Shown one piece after another: positions 26,095-38,200 of a DNA stretch of 64,000 bases; the stretch's first letter is position 1, and each line of letters opens with the position of its first letter. The notes beneath the pieces were generated by a model, which had not been told where the DNA came from, searched no databases, and was given only the letters and a program-made list of their open reading frames with translations. Source of the DNA: Sarcocystis neurona (Eukaryota > Apicomplexa > Conoidasida > Eucoccidiorida > Sarcocystidae); the NCBI GenBank assembly GCA_000727475.1, contig KL647301.1, positions 2,864,138 through 2,928,137 on the forward strand. Direction: 5' to 3'. Both the position numbers and the translations under genes were made by a program.

Positions 26095-29000
26095 TCAGCG
26101 GTAGCCACCACCCAAGGTAGCACCGCTGCTCGCAGGCGGCGGCGAGGTCGCACCGCTGGTAGCTCGACGAGCGGCAACAAGAGCAGCAAGCGCTGCTAGG
26201 GGGCCACCCACTGGTGCAGCAGTGCTCGTGCGCATGCTATCTGCAGCATATGAGAGGGAATTGCTTGTAATTGGAACGCCTCCTTTAGTTTTGGTGAGGA
26301 AAAAGTCGATGATGGATTTCTGTTGCTTAAATGGGGCCGGTGCAGGGGGCGGCTGCGGCGCTGCCGTATTTCCTCCTCCACCAATAGCGTTATGCAACCC
26401 CGACGACTCTACAGCAGCAGGCACATTCTGAGGCGGTAGCCCTCCACTACTGCTGCTGCTGACGAAGTTGTTGCTACTGTACGTGTCGCGTGTATGAGGA
26501 AAGGGAGACTTGCGCCTCTTCAGCAGTGCAGCAGCTTCCAACCCTCCTGCCCCTCCACCCGCTGGTGGTCCTGCTGCTGAGGCCGGTCCACCTCCCGCCC
26601 CCATGACGCTCCTCGCTGCACTGCCTCTAGCCCCTGCATTCATGCTGCTTTCTGTGCTGCCTGCTCCTGCTCCAGCTGCGGCAGGCGACTGCGAGCCCGC
26701 ACGAATTTTTTTTGCAGTAGTCGGACCTTTGCAGCTGTTGTCTGCGGGTCGCTTCGCTGCAGCACGCATTCCGGCCGCAAGGGACGCGGCAGTCGCAGCA
26801 GCCGCAGCAGCAGAGAAATTCCCTTTCATCAGGGGTCCTGCAGCACTAGCAGCTGCTGCTTGCAACAATTTAACTCCCAAAGCACACGCATCCTTTGCAT
26901 GCAGCAGACTGCTCATTGCCGCACTGCCACCTGCAGGAAGCACCACTGGAGAGCTAGTCGGATTCCACGGATTAGTCACCAAGAGTTTGTCGTTTGCCCC
27001 GATTTCGTCTTCTGTCGCTGCTTCTCTACCACCTGCTGCTGTAGGTCCCCCGCTTCCTTTGTCGCCGAACGCGCCTCCCGTTCCTGTTCTTCCTGCTGTT
27101 CCTTGCCCCCCTCCTGCTCCTCGTGGTGTTCCTGCGGCTGCACTACCTCCGGCTCGCGGCGTCGCTCCTGACTGACCCCTACGACTGCCTCCCCCTGTTC
27201 CAAGTGTCTTCGCGTTCTTTGCCGCAGGGTGCTGCTGCGCATGCAGAGAAGCGTTCTGCGATGCATGCATCACCCCAAGCAGCTCGACATCGCTTATTCC
27301 TCCAGACTCCCTTCCTCCTCCTCCGTATCGAGGGCTGCCGCTCGGCCTCCGGTGGCTGCCGCTGCTCTCGCTTCCACCGGCCGCTGGCCCGCTGCTACCT
27401 ACTGCTGCTGCTGCAAGCACGTTGCCTCCACTACAGCTGGTCGGTCTCTTCTTCGCGCCGCCCACGCTACCTGCTCCTGTACCCACGGAACCACTTCCTC
27501 CAGCAGCTGCAGCAGCAGATGCAGACCCGTAATTACTACTGTTGCTACTACTGCTTGGCGGCGTGACGTGGGTAGCACGCTTGCGACTTTTCTGCTGCCC
27601 GGACCAGCCGACACCTGTGGTCGGGCTTCCCGACGCTCCTGCTGCTGCCGCCTCGCCACCTGCTGCTGCACCATTCGCCGCCGCTCCCGCGGCAGCACTG
27701 CCCGCCCGAGGATTCTTGCTGTTCGTGTTGCTAGCACAAGTGCCGTCCTGTTGCGGAGACTGCAAAGCTATCTGCCCACCACTGCCATTCATAGAGACGG
27801 AGGCACCGGAACCACCGCGACCCGCCAGCACTGGAGTACCTGCTGCTAGCGTGTTGTACGGACGACGTGCAAACGATCTCTGAGCGACTGCAGCGCCCAA
27901 GCCCACGGCGACCATCCCTTCCTCCACGACACGATCAGCCTGAAAGCAGCAACAACAGCAAACACGAAGAAAAATATGCTTCTTTGTGTACATGAAATAG
28001 AGTAACACAAACGTACAGTTCTTCCGATACATCAATCGCTACACGCTACCGTGAAACCCCCAGTTCTCCCATTGACACATTCACTTACGTGCATATATGT
28101 AAAAGCAAGTATGCTGCCATGCACACACACAACCACACATACATACATACATATACATACATACATGCAATACATATATACCTACACACACACACACACA
28201 CACCGGTACTACGATCGAATGTGACTAGGCACTCCCGCTGGACCTACATATATATATATATATATACACACATAATAATGTAGTCACAGTCCACCTAGAT
28301 ACTGCTTCGATAAAGAGTCCACTGCATTGCCCCTCCGCGTTTCCAGGTACGAAATCCACAAAAAGAAGTCGGGAGAAGTGCCGCAGAAAATCAGACAACC
28401 CCGAGTGTGACGCTTCTAATTGTAGTCCTCAACCATCTGTACGTGCACACAGATTACTTTACGTACAGCTGCAGCCTGGCAGATCCTCGTACATATACAG
28501 CGAGACGACAAACTCTACGTTCAGCTCGCAAACATGTCCGTCTCTTCCCGCGTAGCGCAAGAAGTAAAATAACACGTCAACACTGTGAAATATATACCTG
28601 GGTCTGGTACTGCTGGTAGTAGCCTTTCAACCTCTGAGGAGAGGCAGTGGAATAGCCCGCAGCAGCGGTGTCTGGGATCGGTGTCTGCTGGAGCAGCCAC
28701 CCGATAAGCTGCTGGACCAGCTCCCGTCGCTCCGCGTACTGAAGCAGTCACATCGAGCAGCACCACAGCGCCAATAAAAACACAGATGGGCTTTACGTGC
28801 GCACAGAGTGCACTTCTCTCTCAACATCTGAGTATACACACAAGCATACGCAAGTCCACGTACTAAGCAGATAACAAAAATCTAGCTATAGCTATATATA
28901 TATATATGTACATATATGTATATATATATATATTTGTGTACATATGTACGCACACATGCACGTGAGTACGGGCATAAGAAAGTTTACGGAAACAAACTGA

Positions 29001-29103
29001 TTAATGCGGTGGACGGTGACACCTTCTGCCCGAAGCAGAGGGTGCCTGGAAGCCACGTCAAAGTGGAATGTAGATCATAAGCAACGCCGGTGCTAGTGGA
29101 CAT
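26095..29103 (-). CDS. PIP-box (PCNA-interacting) low-complexity protein, 688 residues
   Basis: Three exons join in phase 0: 29103-29023, 28738-28598 and 27939-26095 (2,067 nt with stop). Exon 1 starts MSTSTGVAYDLHSTL. Exon 2 encodes a helical segment YAERRELVQQLIGWLLQQTP and YYQQYQTQ. Exon 3 is mostly Ala/Gly/Ser-rich low complexity with islands such as VVEEGMVAVGLGAAVAQRSF, LLVTNPWNP and LKRRKSPFPHTRDTY. Near the C-terminus KQQKSIIDFFLTKTK matches the PIP-box consensus Q-x-x-(I/L/M)-x-x-F-F followed by a lysine, so binding to the PCNA sliding clamp and a nuclear replication/repair role are inferred. C-terminal PIP boxes occur in DNA polymerase delta subunit POLD3 and RNase H2 subunit B among others; I cannot assign either. 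It begins 120 bp downstream of the remodeller stop on the same strand. Exon 1 and the start codon are the least certain parts. Confidence 0.7.
26299..26322 (-). other. PIP-box motif QKSIIDFF
   Basis: Eight residues matching the canonical PCNA-binding box: Q at position 1, I at position 4 and FF at positions 7-8. It is preceded by KQ and followed by LTKTK. Many clamp-binding proteins carry such a motif near the C-terminus, as here. Confidence 0.75.
27940..28597 (-). repeat. Intron 2 of the PIP-box gene with TA and CA/ACAT simple repeats
   Basis: Contains an ACAT-rich tract near 28,130-28,175, a (CA)n tract at about 28,183-28,202 and a (TA)n tract at about 28,247-28,266. No coding signal. Confidence 0.7.
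28739..29022 (-). repeat. Intron 1 of the PIP-box gene with (TA)n tracts
   Basis: Two TATATA tracts at about 28,885-28,940 with no coding content between exons 1 and 2. Confidence 0.7.
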
Positions 29104-29223
29104 GCAGCGCGGATATGCTACACTCGACAGACTGCGCCTGTCTTAACGGCTTCTCCCAGTGGTCGATGCAGACGGCAGCCAGACACGCTTCCGCGCCTCT
29201 TATTTCCTCAGCATCGTTTCACC

Positions 29224-32200
29224 TTACAGCTCTTCCCCTTCCATCTTCACATGACTTCGTCTCAGCTCTCTCACCTTGGCTTTATCTTCTTCGGAGAGAC
29301 TGAGGCAGTGCTTCCGCAGGTGAGAACGCTTGCCAGTGCGGCACTCGCCACAGCATCCGCAGACCTGTTTGTGAACGACTTTCACCGAGTCGATGCCAGC
29401 AGCTGCGAGTTCTGCTGCAGTGGCCGCAGAAATGCCCGCGCCAGTGGCGCCTTCTCCAGAAGCAAGGAGATTTTTGAGGGCAGGCGAGAGGGGTCCTCCC
29501 CCAACAGCAGCAGCCAGCGGTGTCAGCGTCTTCTTCGCTGCAGCCGAGTCCCCCTCTCCTGCTGAAGCTGCATGTCCTGTGCCGCTGCTGTTCGCTCCTT
29601 GGGCGCCGTTGCAGGTCGGCTGCGACTCCGCTGATACTGGAGTGCCCTTCGCTCCGGATGAGCCGCTGCCGCCGCTTTGCTGCTGCTCCTCAAGTGACGT
29701 GCTGCCTCCTTCGCCGTCCCCCGCTTTCTGGTCGGCGACTTGCTGTCGCTCCTGCTGCGGTGACTCGCCGGCAGCAGCGGCGGGAGCATCCCTGAGCGGC
29801 AGCAGGGCAGAGCCGGCCCCCCCAGAGTTTCGAACGAAAAATTTCGACACGACTTCCGGTGGAAAGCAGCAGGCACCCGGATAGTCTTTCACGCCGTGGC
29901 AAGGAAGACGACAGTTATCGCACAGTCCTAGAGAAGCCGCAGGAAGCTTCATATTGACAAGCTGATTCACTGGTCGCTTCTGCTGCTGAGCTTTCTTGGC
30001 ACTGGCCGCCGCCTGCTGCGCCGCGGCTACAGCAGCGTGCAGTTTCTGCTGCTGATCTTCCACAGAAGCAGCAGCTTCTTGTGCTGCTTTGCGGCCTTCA
30101 GCCAAAGCAGCAGCAGCAGCTTGGGCTTGCATCGCTAGACTGGCTTCTCTATTCATTTTCTGAGCAACCTTGGCCGCGTGCACCCGTTTGTGAAGCTCCT
30201 CGGTAAACGCAGCAGGGAACAGCTTCTGGTACGCTTGACGCAGCTCTTCCTCCTGCTTCGCTTCTATCGCGTCCACTTTATGTTTGTTTTCGAAGAAACG
30301 TCTTTCCTCCTCTGCCCGATGTCTTCCCCCCGCTGCGCCTCCACCTTCGCCGGCCGCTCCACCGGCTCCTCCTCCTCCTGCTCCGTCTTTGCTGCTGCCG
30401 CTCCCGCCGCCTCCCCGTCCCTTCGTTTCCAGCCCCTCGTGCAGCTCCTTCTGCTGCTGTCTCAGCTCCTTCTGTTGTTGCTTCTCCTGCTCCTTCTCTT
30501 CCTTCGTCAGCCGACGGCGCGTCTGCTGCTCCTCCACTGCCTTGCATCGCGAGCAGAGCAGCAGGATCCAGTTCTGCGGTGTCACGTTCATCCCTCGCTG
30601 CCGCAGCTGCGAGTAGTACTCCTCGCCAACATTGTATCGACAGTAGTCCGGAGGGAAGCAATCGTAACAGAAAGAAGTTGGGCAACGCGCGCAGTGGATA
30701 AGCATGTTTCCGCACTGCGAAGTCTTGCGGAAACACAAGCAGCACTCGTGCCACCGACAACGCCAGCTCTTCTTCACCTCCTTCCCCAGGCCCTCACATT
30801 CCCGATGGTACGCGCGCGGACAGCCGCTGCACGGAATTAGGTCCCCCAGCGCAATCTTGTGTTGCTTTCCTTCTGCGTCCGTGACCACCTGTTCAAAATC
30901 GCGACTCTGGCCGCATATAAAGCATCGCTGCTCGTGCCGTATCTTCTTCCGCTCCTCTCTGTGTGAACACACCCACAGCAAATAAAAAATCGCGCGTGCC
31001 TAAGTTGCAGATGAAGTCGCTGGAAAGGCAGCGACAACCACCCGAGGAGTCAGCCCACTCCCGCAGAAAGGATGACTGGGAACGCAGCCACCACCACCCC
31101 CGGAGTTATCCCATCCATGCAGAGCAGCAACCTGCCCCACCAACGCGAAAGGCGGACACTCGTGTGCAGTCCCCTAGATGTACGCGTGAAGAAATAAGTA
31201 TCACAGCTATTCCCTCACGAGCATATCCGAGTCTTTGCTGTGCTGCAGTTGCTGCTTGTTTTTCTGCTTGCATCTCGCTGTCGCCGCTTCTTCTGACTGT
31301 TCAGGTGCTCGACAACCACGAACACAAATTCAGCAACGTGAAGCCAATACCACACGGATGGAGGAACATGAATAGACGCGCACGAGGGTGTCTCAACGTG
31401 ACACAACTTTTGCACTGGGACCTTTCCCTGGGCGTATACGTATCTTACACAGAAAGACACAGATACACACAGGGACAGGGATACACAGACAGAGATATGC
31501 CCGGCATATTTGTAGTAGACACCCGGGTCTGGTCACGAAAAACTCTTCACACATCGATAGACCCTCCTTGGTAGATCCGCATTCCCCCCACGCGGATTTT
31601 GGCCGACAAATGCGTATGCACGCGGTGTCGTGGACGGGGCCGCTCGAGAGAGCTGCGAACAGGTACGTGGTGCACACCGCTACATGCGCATGTCGCCTTC
31701 TCTACGCTTACCTGGTGACGCACAAGAGGGAACATGACGCCTGTAAGACGGTCTGTACAAGTATATACAGAAAAACTTCTGGACAGGGGTGCAAACGTGT
31801 ACGGATCACAGAGACGCTGCGCGCCTCCGGCCAGCGCACACGCGTATTTGACGACACCGCGTACGAAGGAAGACGGAACAAAGAGAGGGGAAAAAGAGGT
31901 GCCGTGGTGCACGGTGGGCACGAACGGAAGCCGTAGATGCAGGCGTTTTTCTTACCGCTGGCCGAATTCTTGAGGGACGTAGACCGCAGTCGGCTTTTTC
32001 CTTTCTCTGCCTGACCGCCACAGCACTCCAGCGCTCTGAAGTTCCTTCTCTAAATCTCCCTTTGTGGACGGCGAGGCGGCTCCGCAGCTGCCCCCCGTGC
32101 TTTTCTCTGCTGCGCCTCCTGGTGTGCCAGCTGCACCCGCTGCTGCTGCTCCTGCCGCTGCTGCAGCTTTGCCCTCTGGACCTGCCGCAGCCGCATCTTC

Positions 32201-35200
32201 CGCTGCGTCGCCGCTGCCTCTCTGTGCAGCAGTGCCAGCGGCTTCTCCAGCAGCACTCGCTGTCCTTCCTCCTGCCGCGGTCGCTCCCGTGCGACTTTCT
32301 GCCTGGGACGTGCCGCCGCTGCTACTCCCGCCCCCTGCGTCTCTGCTGCGGCTGCTGTCCACGTTCTCTTCCGGGCCCATGCCATCAGCCGCCTCCAACA
32401 GTTGCTGTTGCTTCATCTGCTCTTCCGCTTCTTCATTCATCACTTCGTCGATGTCCACGAGTTCTTGGTCCTCCGTTTCTTCTCGGCTATCACCGTCTTC
32501 CTCCTCCTCGTCTCCCTCCCGACGCCTGGCATCGTCCCCTGTCGCGTCTGTTGCTGCAGCATCACCTTCCTCCCCGTCACCCGTGCCAGCGGAGCCCAAC
32601 GTACCGCTACCAGCAGCTCCACTTGAACCCAACTCGGGAAGCCGTAGCCGCTGTCGCGATGCTAATTCCTCCAACGAACAATCGAAAATCTCGATCGGCC
32701 GTTTTGCCGCAACTTCCTGCAAGCAGAAAAAGGACATCCGAATCACACAAAATTGTACGTATGAACCAGCGGGAAACTAGTCGCTGTCGTCTGCGTCCGC
32801 TCTGGCAGCTGCGCAAGCGACTACTACGCTCGCACTCCGGAACCCTCCCACCACCTCTGTCCCCGTCCGCTGCTTTCCTTGCTCCTGCTGCTGCTGCTGG
32901 CACCCTCCCGCCCACGGGTACAGAAATGCACTGCGGCGGAAATTACGGAGAAGACGGTCGACAAAATCCGAACACAGGACCGAAGAAGACTGACAAATCT
33001 CTCTCCTTCAACTCCTACACGTGTGCGTGCAGACGTCTATACACATATTATCTGTTCATATCTTTCCTGCAAGAATCCGGATGGCTACGTGTCACGCCGT
33101 TTACCGGAAGACACGTCCTCACCATGATAGCTTTGCGACCATGTAACATAAGCCGTCGAATTTCGTCAGTCGAAATTTTTTCTCCTCGGTTCTGTTGCTT
33201 CTCTTCATCTTCAACCTCCAGACTCTCTTCCTGTTGATGCTGCACCAGCAGCTTGTCCAGGCGTAGTTTCTGACGCACAGACGCGCCAACAAAAAGCCTC
33301 CGCGACACGCGTAAGCGGACGCATAAATCACTGAGGACCTATTCTCTCACACACCCGAGCAAAATGGAAGACCGTCGGGAACCTCCGCAGCCAGCCGTGC
33401 TCGCAAGCAAGTGAAAGCACAGCTATTTCGCCTGTGTGAGTGATGGTGCACGCAGTGATCACGAGCGCGGCGGCAAACTTAGTTCGGATACCTACGTCTA
33501 TCCCATTGCACCAACTCTGAAATATCCCAGGACATCAACGCACGCAAGAACTTCTTGCATACCGGACGACGCTTGCGTCAACGACTGGGAAATTCAACAT
33601 ATGTGAACCCCCAGAGACACGGCAGGGAAGCCCAAAAAAGTAGACCGAAGAACCAGGCATAGTCTACGGGCTCCTACTCCTTCCCCTTCCCCTCCACCGC
33701 AGGCACGCGCGGAGCCAGCAAAAACGCGCGCCCGCATCATCCGCAAATCCACCCGGGCATGTGTGTATCTAGGGCAGTCCACCACTACAGTCGTTCACAC
33801 CGAAGCCACAGCGCGACAAAGGAAAACTACAACACATATACAAAAGCAGCATCACTGCACCTGTTGCAACACTAACGTACATTCAGACAGTCAAAAAACG
33901 CGTGGTAGTGTCAGCAGAAATAACCCCGAGGTCGAACGGAGGCAGATGACGCCGCCTAACCCAGGTCCGTTGCAGTTCTGCATCTGCTCTTCTCCCTTTT
34001 CGACAAAATACTACACGGGTACAAGAAGCGCTTCTTGACACGTCTCCCAACTATCACTTCTTTGTTCTGGTCCTCTCACCCAGTCCACGCACGCGTGCAG
34101 TTCACAAGCAGCAAGCGCTGCGCGCCCGCGGGGAGACAGTGAGAACATACAGAAGTGAAAAATCTCTCACAACGAAAGCACACTTCGGCGGAGACGGACA
34201 GACTGACAGGGAACGCTGTCGTCATTTACTGATAGAGAGAGGGACCGGAAGCAGCTCCTCCTGTCCTGTTTTTCATCTGAAGCCACCATCCGGCTCTCTG
34301 GCGGCAGGTGAAGAAGAACCATCAGACACACGACACGCACCCACCACAACGAGAAAAGCGAAGAACTAGACACACGGGCACCATCGCCTACCTGGTCCCG
34401 TCTGAAGGCCATGCGCTCTTCGACCGTCCATTCGTTGACGAGACTCCACACGTGAACTTCCCGCTGCTGTCCTATCCTGTGCGCCCTGATAAGCACAGCT
34501 CACACAGAAGAACCACTCAGACGCCATTCACGGCAGCACTTACTCCTATTATATATATATATATACATGTACGTATATATATCTATGTGTACGTACATAC
34601 GCATACATATATATATATACATGTATACGTATATACTCCGTGATCTGTGTATACGGTTATCCAAACGATCCGGAACAGTGGATACAGATATATATGTATA
34701 TTTTTACTAAACGTGAGTTCCATATATATATATATACACATGGCTGTTACAGAATACGTACATGCGTATGCTTCGATGTCGTCGCAGTACCGGGCCGCGG
34801 CACCATCCCGACAACTTTCTCGGGTAACCGACGTGCAAGACGCTACCGACCCTACATCTCTGTACGTATTTCCATATATAGACAGCTGTGGATGTACACC
34901 CTAGTCTCGTCTAGAAGTAAATTACGAACCTGCACATGCGTTTCTCTGTATCTCTTTGTGTACAATCGACTCTTCAACACCTCGCCACTTTGCATGGATT
35001 GCGCGGGAACCGCGCGCTCAAGCTCTTAGGCGTACACACGACGGCTCGCGCAACACCGACGGGACGCTACGGTCTGTGTTCTTGTTGCAGGTATGCGCGG
35101 CGACGGATTACCAGCAACCGTGCCCCGCATGCACCCGGATGAAGGCCAGGACAACGCCTTCTGCCCTATCTAGCACACGAGGGTCACCAAAAAGACAACT

Positions 35201-38200
35201 TCTGGATTATGTCTATACACCCCATGCAGGAAGACGACCAGAGGCACTTCCTCCGCCAAAAAGATCGTCAACTGCTGTCCTGTCTGCTGCGGAAGAGCTC
35301 GGGAGCACACTCTCTCAACGCCGCCTCCTCTGTCTGTTTTCTCCGCTGAGGCAGGCATGCCGGGAGGCGACAGCCGTCTCTCCTTACCTATCAACGGCCT
35401 GCAAATCAATGAACGGGTTCCAGTCGTGGTCGTAGAGGACGACGTGGTTGGCCGCCGTCAAGTTGATCCCCAGACCCCCTGCCCTCGTCGATATTAAATA
35501 AACGAAGTAAGTGCTCGTTTCCGAGTTGAAATCTCGAATATCCAGCTCTCGCACAAACTTGTTTGTCGACCCGTCAAGTCTGCACAGCCCCACACGCACC
35601 ACGCCGCCCGCAGGTGTCCCACGACCGCGACGCGCAGGCGCATCTAGAAGGCGCACAGACCGTGACGAGACGTGCACGCATAACACATGTGTATATATAT
35701 ATATTTATATTGTGCACACCACACAGACAAAAAGGACACACAGGATGTACTGTGGAGATATACGTACACACGCGAACACACACACATAGAGGCAGAAACG
35801 ACAGTGACAAAATACAAGCCCAGGTATACGTACTTATTACCCAGATATGCACAGATATATACACTCGAACACAGACATGGACGGAGAGACCACACAGAGA
35901 GCATACGCCCACAACTACCACACGCGCACCGGTACAGAGGTATCTATACCTCTGTATCAGATCCCTGGGCCACATATATGAACACTCCCTACTTGGGAAT
36001 TTTACAGCAAAGAACGCAGGCGCGACTACTTATCCACCACGGGGAAGAAAGTCTGATAAAACGAGAATAATGAAGCACATCTTCTCCCTGACAGGTCTTT
36101 CTTCGTGTCTCTGTCTATACACGTGCGCAGACGCCTTCGAAAAAACAAACACATGTCCACGCGAATAAAGTCTTCACTTTTCTTTGCAGGCCACATCTCC
36201 TACACACGCCTTTTTTGTGAAAGAGCTGTGTCTCTTGAACACGTATCCACACGTGTCTATAGGGACACACGTACACAAAAAGACAAAACAAGAGCACACT
36301 GGGGAGACGCGCGTTGACGCGCACACGTTTGTGTCCAGTCCGCGAGTCTTGCTCCTGCCCCCATCCGGCGACAACGCATACCAACTTATTTCCCACGAGG
36401 GAAGCGCAAGTCCTTTCTTCCTGAGAAGAATCTCTCCCTGAGGAAGTACTTCACTGCGCCAACGGTCTGCACAGGCGTGTCGGCCCTGCGTGTGCATGCG
36501 ATGGGGGGTGCAAACAGCGAGATCTACACAGCAGCGGACGACGGCGTACGCAGCAGACGTGTTTTCGCGTGGACTTGATTCTCCACTACACAGGTGTTTT
36601 GCAGCACAGAGCGAAGGCTCTGTAATTCTGAGGCAGCTCAGAAAGGTCACCGTTTCGTGCAGATAAAAACCCGAACGCTCTCACCCCCTGCACAAGAGGT
36701 GAAGACGCCAGTACACACGGCGGAGAAAGAAGCACGCAGACAGCACTACAGAGGGAAATGGGCATGCAAGTCCCCTGGGATATAATATGCATAGGAACGC
36801 AGATACAAGATCCACGTATACATCCACGCGTGTGTACACGGGCAGCTCCTGCGTACGCGAGACGGCTGCCGTGCGACCCTTCGTACAACAGCAGGCACTT
36901 TTTTCCTTCGCGACCCGTGCACCACGTGCTCGCCCCGCACAGATGCGCTGGAGCAGCCTGGAGTTCTTCGGAGGTCGCAGACACCCACACTACCACATAT
37001 CCATACGCACACACGGAAGTAGTAGGCAAGGCACAACACCACCTCCACACAAGCACACACATGGAGGCACCAAAAAGTAGACACCGCGTGCTACCATCCA
37101 CACACACGCACAAAGAACGTAGACAAGGCATGACGTAGACACCACGCACACACACAGACACGCATACAGATAATGCAGACGCCGCCGCATGGCACTATCT
37201 GCACGCAGGCGCATTTTTTTGGTGCGTACAACCGTGGAGGGCCCTGTGCTGAAGGTGGGAGAACGTCTCTGCTCGAAGCGGCATGGGGATGGGTCGGAAC
37301 GTTGTGGGCGCAGAGATGGCGCATAAACCGAAATGCATGTGCGCTATTCAGCAAGAACGTTTCCACACATAAACCCACGACGTCAACGTTTGCACTTCTC
37401 AATTTTCAGGCTGTACAGCTGTACCTGAGGTACTTCCATCCTCTAAACTGACAGTAAGACTCCAGCTCGTCCAGCACCAGCTGGAACTGGGTGAAGACGA
37501 GGAGCCGCTGCAGTCGCGGCTGCGACCGGTCAATTTCGAACGGCACTTTCGCCTTCTGTTGCTGCACGCCTGCTGTCGCTGCTGCAGCGTCGCTCGGACC
37601 CGACGCAGCAGCGCTGACACCCGAAGCGGCTGTTACATCTCCCCCCGCCTCTCGCAGGGAGGGGAACGCGGCTGGCCTCGCTGCTGACTTGGACGAGGGT
37701 TCGTCAGTCTTGCTACCACTGCAGGTCGTTCTACACAAGACGTCCTCCTGCTGCTTTTGCTGCAGTGCCTCTCTGCGTGCTTCTTCGGTACACGGCGAGA
37801 TCGCCTTCTTGCTCTCTTCTTTGTTCTCTGTCTTTTGTGCTGCTCCGTCTTGTTGCGTCGTTTCTTGCCCCTCCCTCTCCTCTGTCTCCTCCTCTCGTTT
37901 CGCTTGGCTTGCTGCTTCCTGTTTTCTTCCACTCGGGTCTATACTTGTCTTTCTTCCTGGTTCGTCGGCCTGCTGCTCTTCCTCCTTCGCCCACGCTGCT
38001 GCGGCTGCCGGTGGTGCTGTCCCACCTGCCGCCTGCTTCTGCACCTCTTCCTGTTTCACCCCATCACGCAGCTCCCGCTGCTCCTCTGCGTGTGTTGCAG
38101 CGTTTCCACCAGGAGCAGCAGGAGCCCCCGCAGCAGACAGGAGAGCTGTAGGAGTGCCAGCAGCTGGAGCCGCAGCAACAGATGCACCGTCGTGGTCTGC

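Noticed and set aside
26510..27175. 221-codon Ala/Pro-rich plus-strand open frame
   Set aside because: It is exactly antisense to exon 3 of the PIP-box gene. CAG-type low-complexity coding sequence leaves the opposite strand open by composition.
28101..28300. Possible CRISPR-like or telomeric array in the CA/TA tracts
   Set aside because: These are plain dinucleotide and ACAT-type microsatellites without spacers or telomere units.
32062..33237. 391-codon plus-strand open frame rich in Leu, Cys, Pro and Arg
   Set aside because: Antisense to remodeller exon 14 and its intron, with no domain. The minus strand has in-phase exons joined to helicase sequence.
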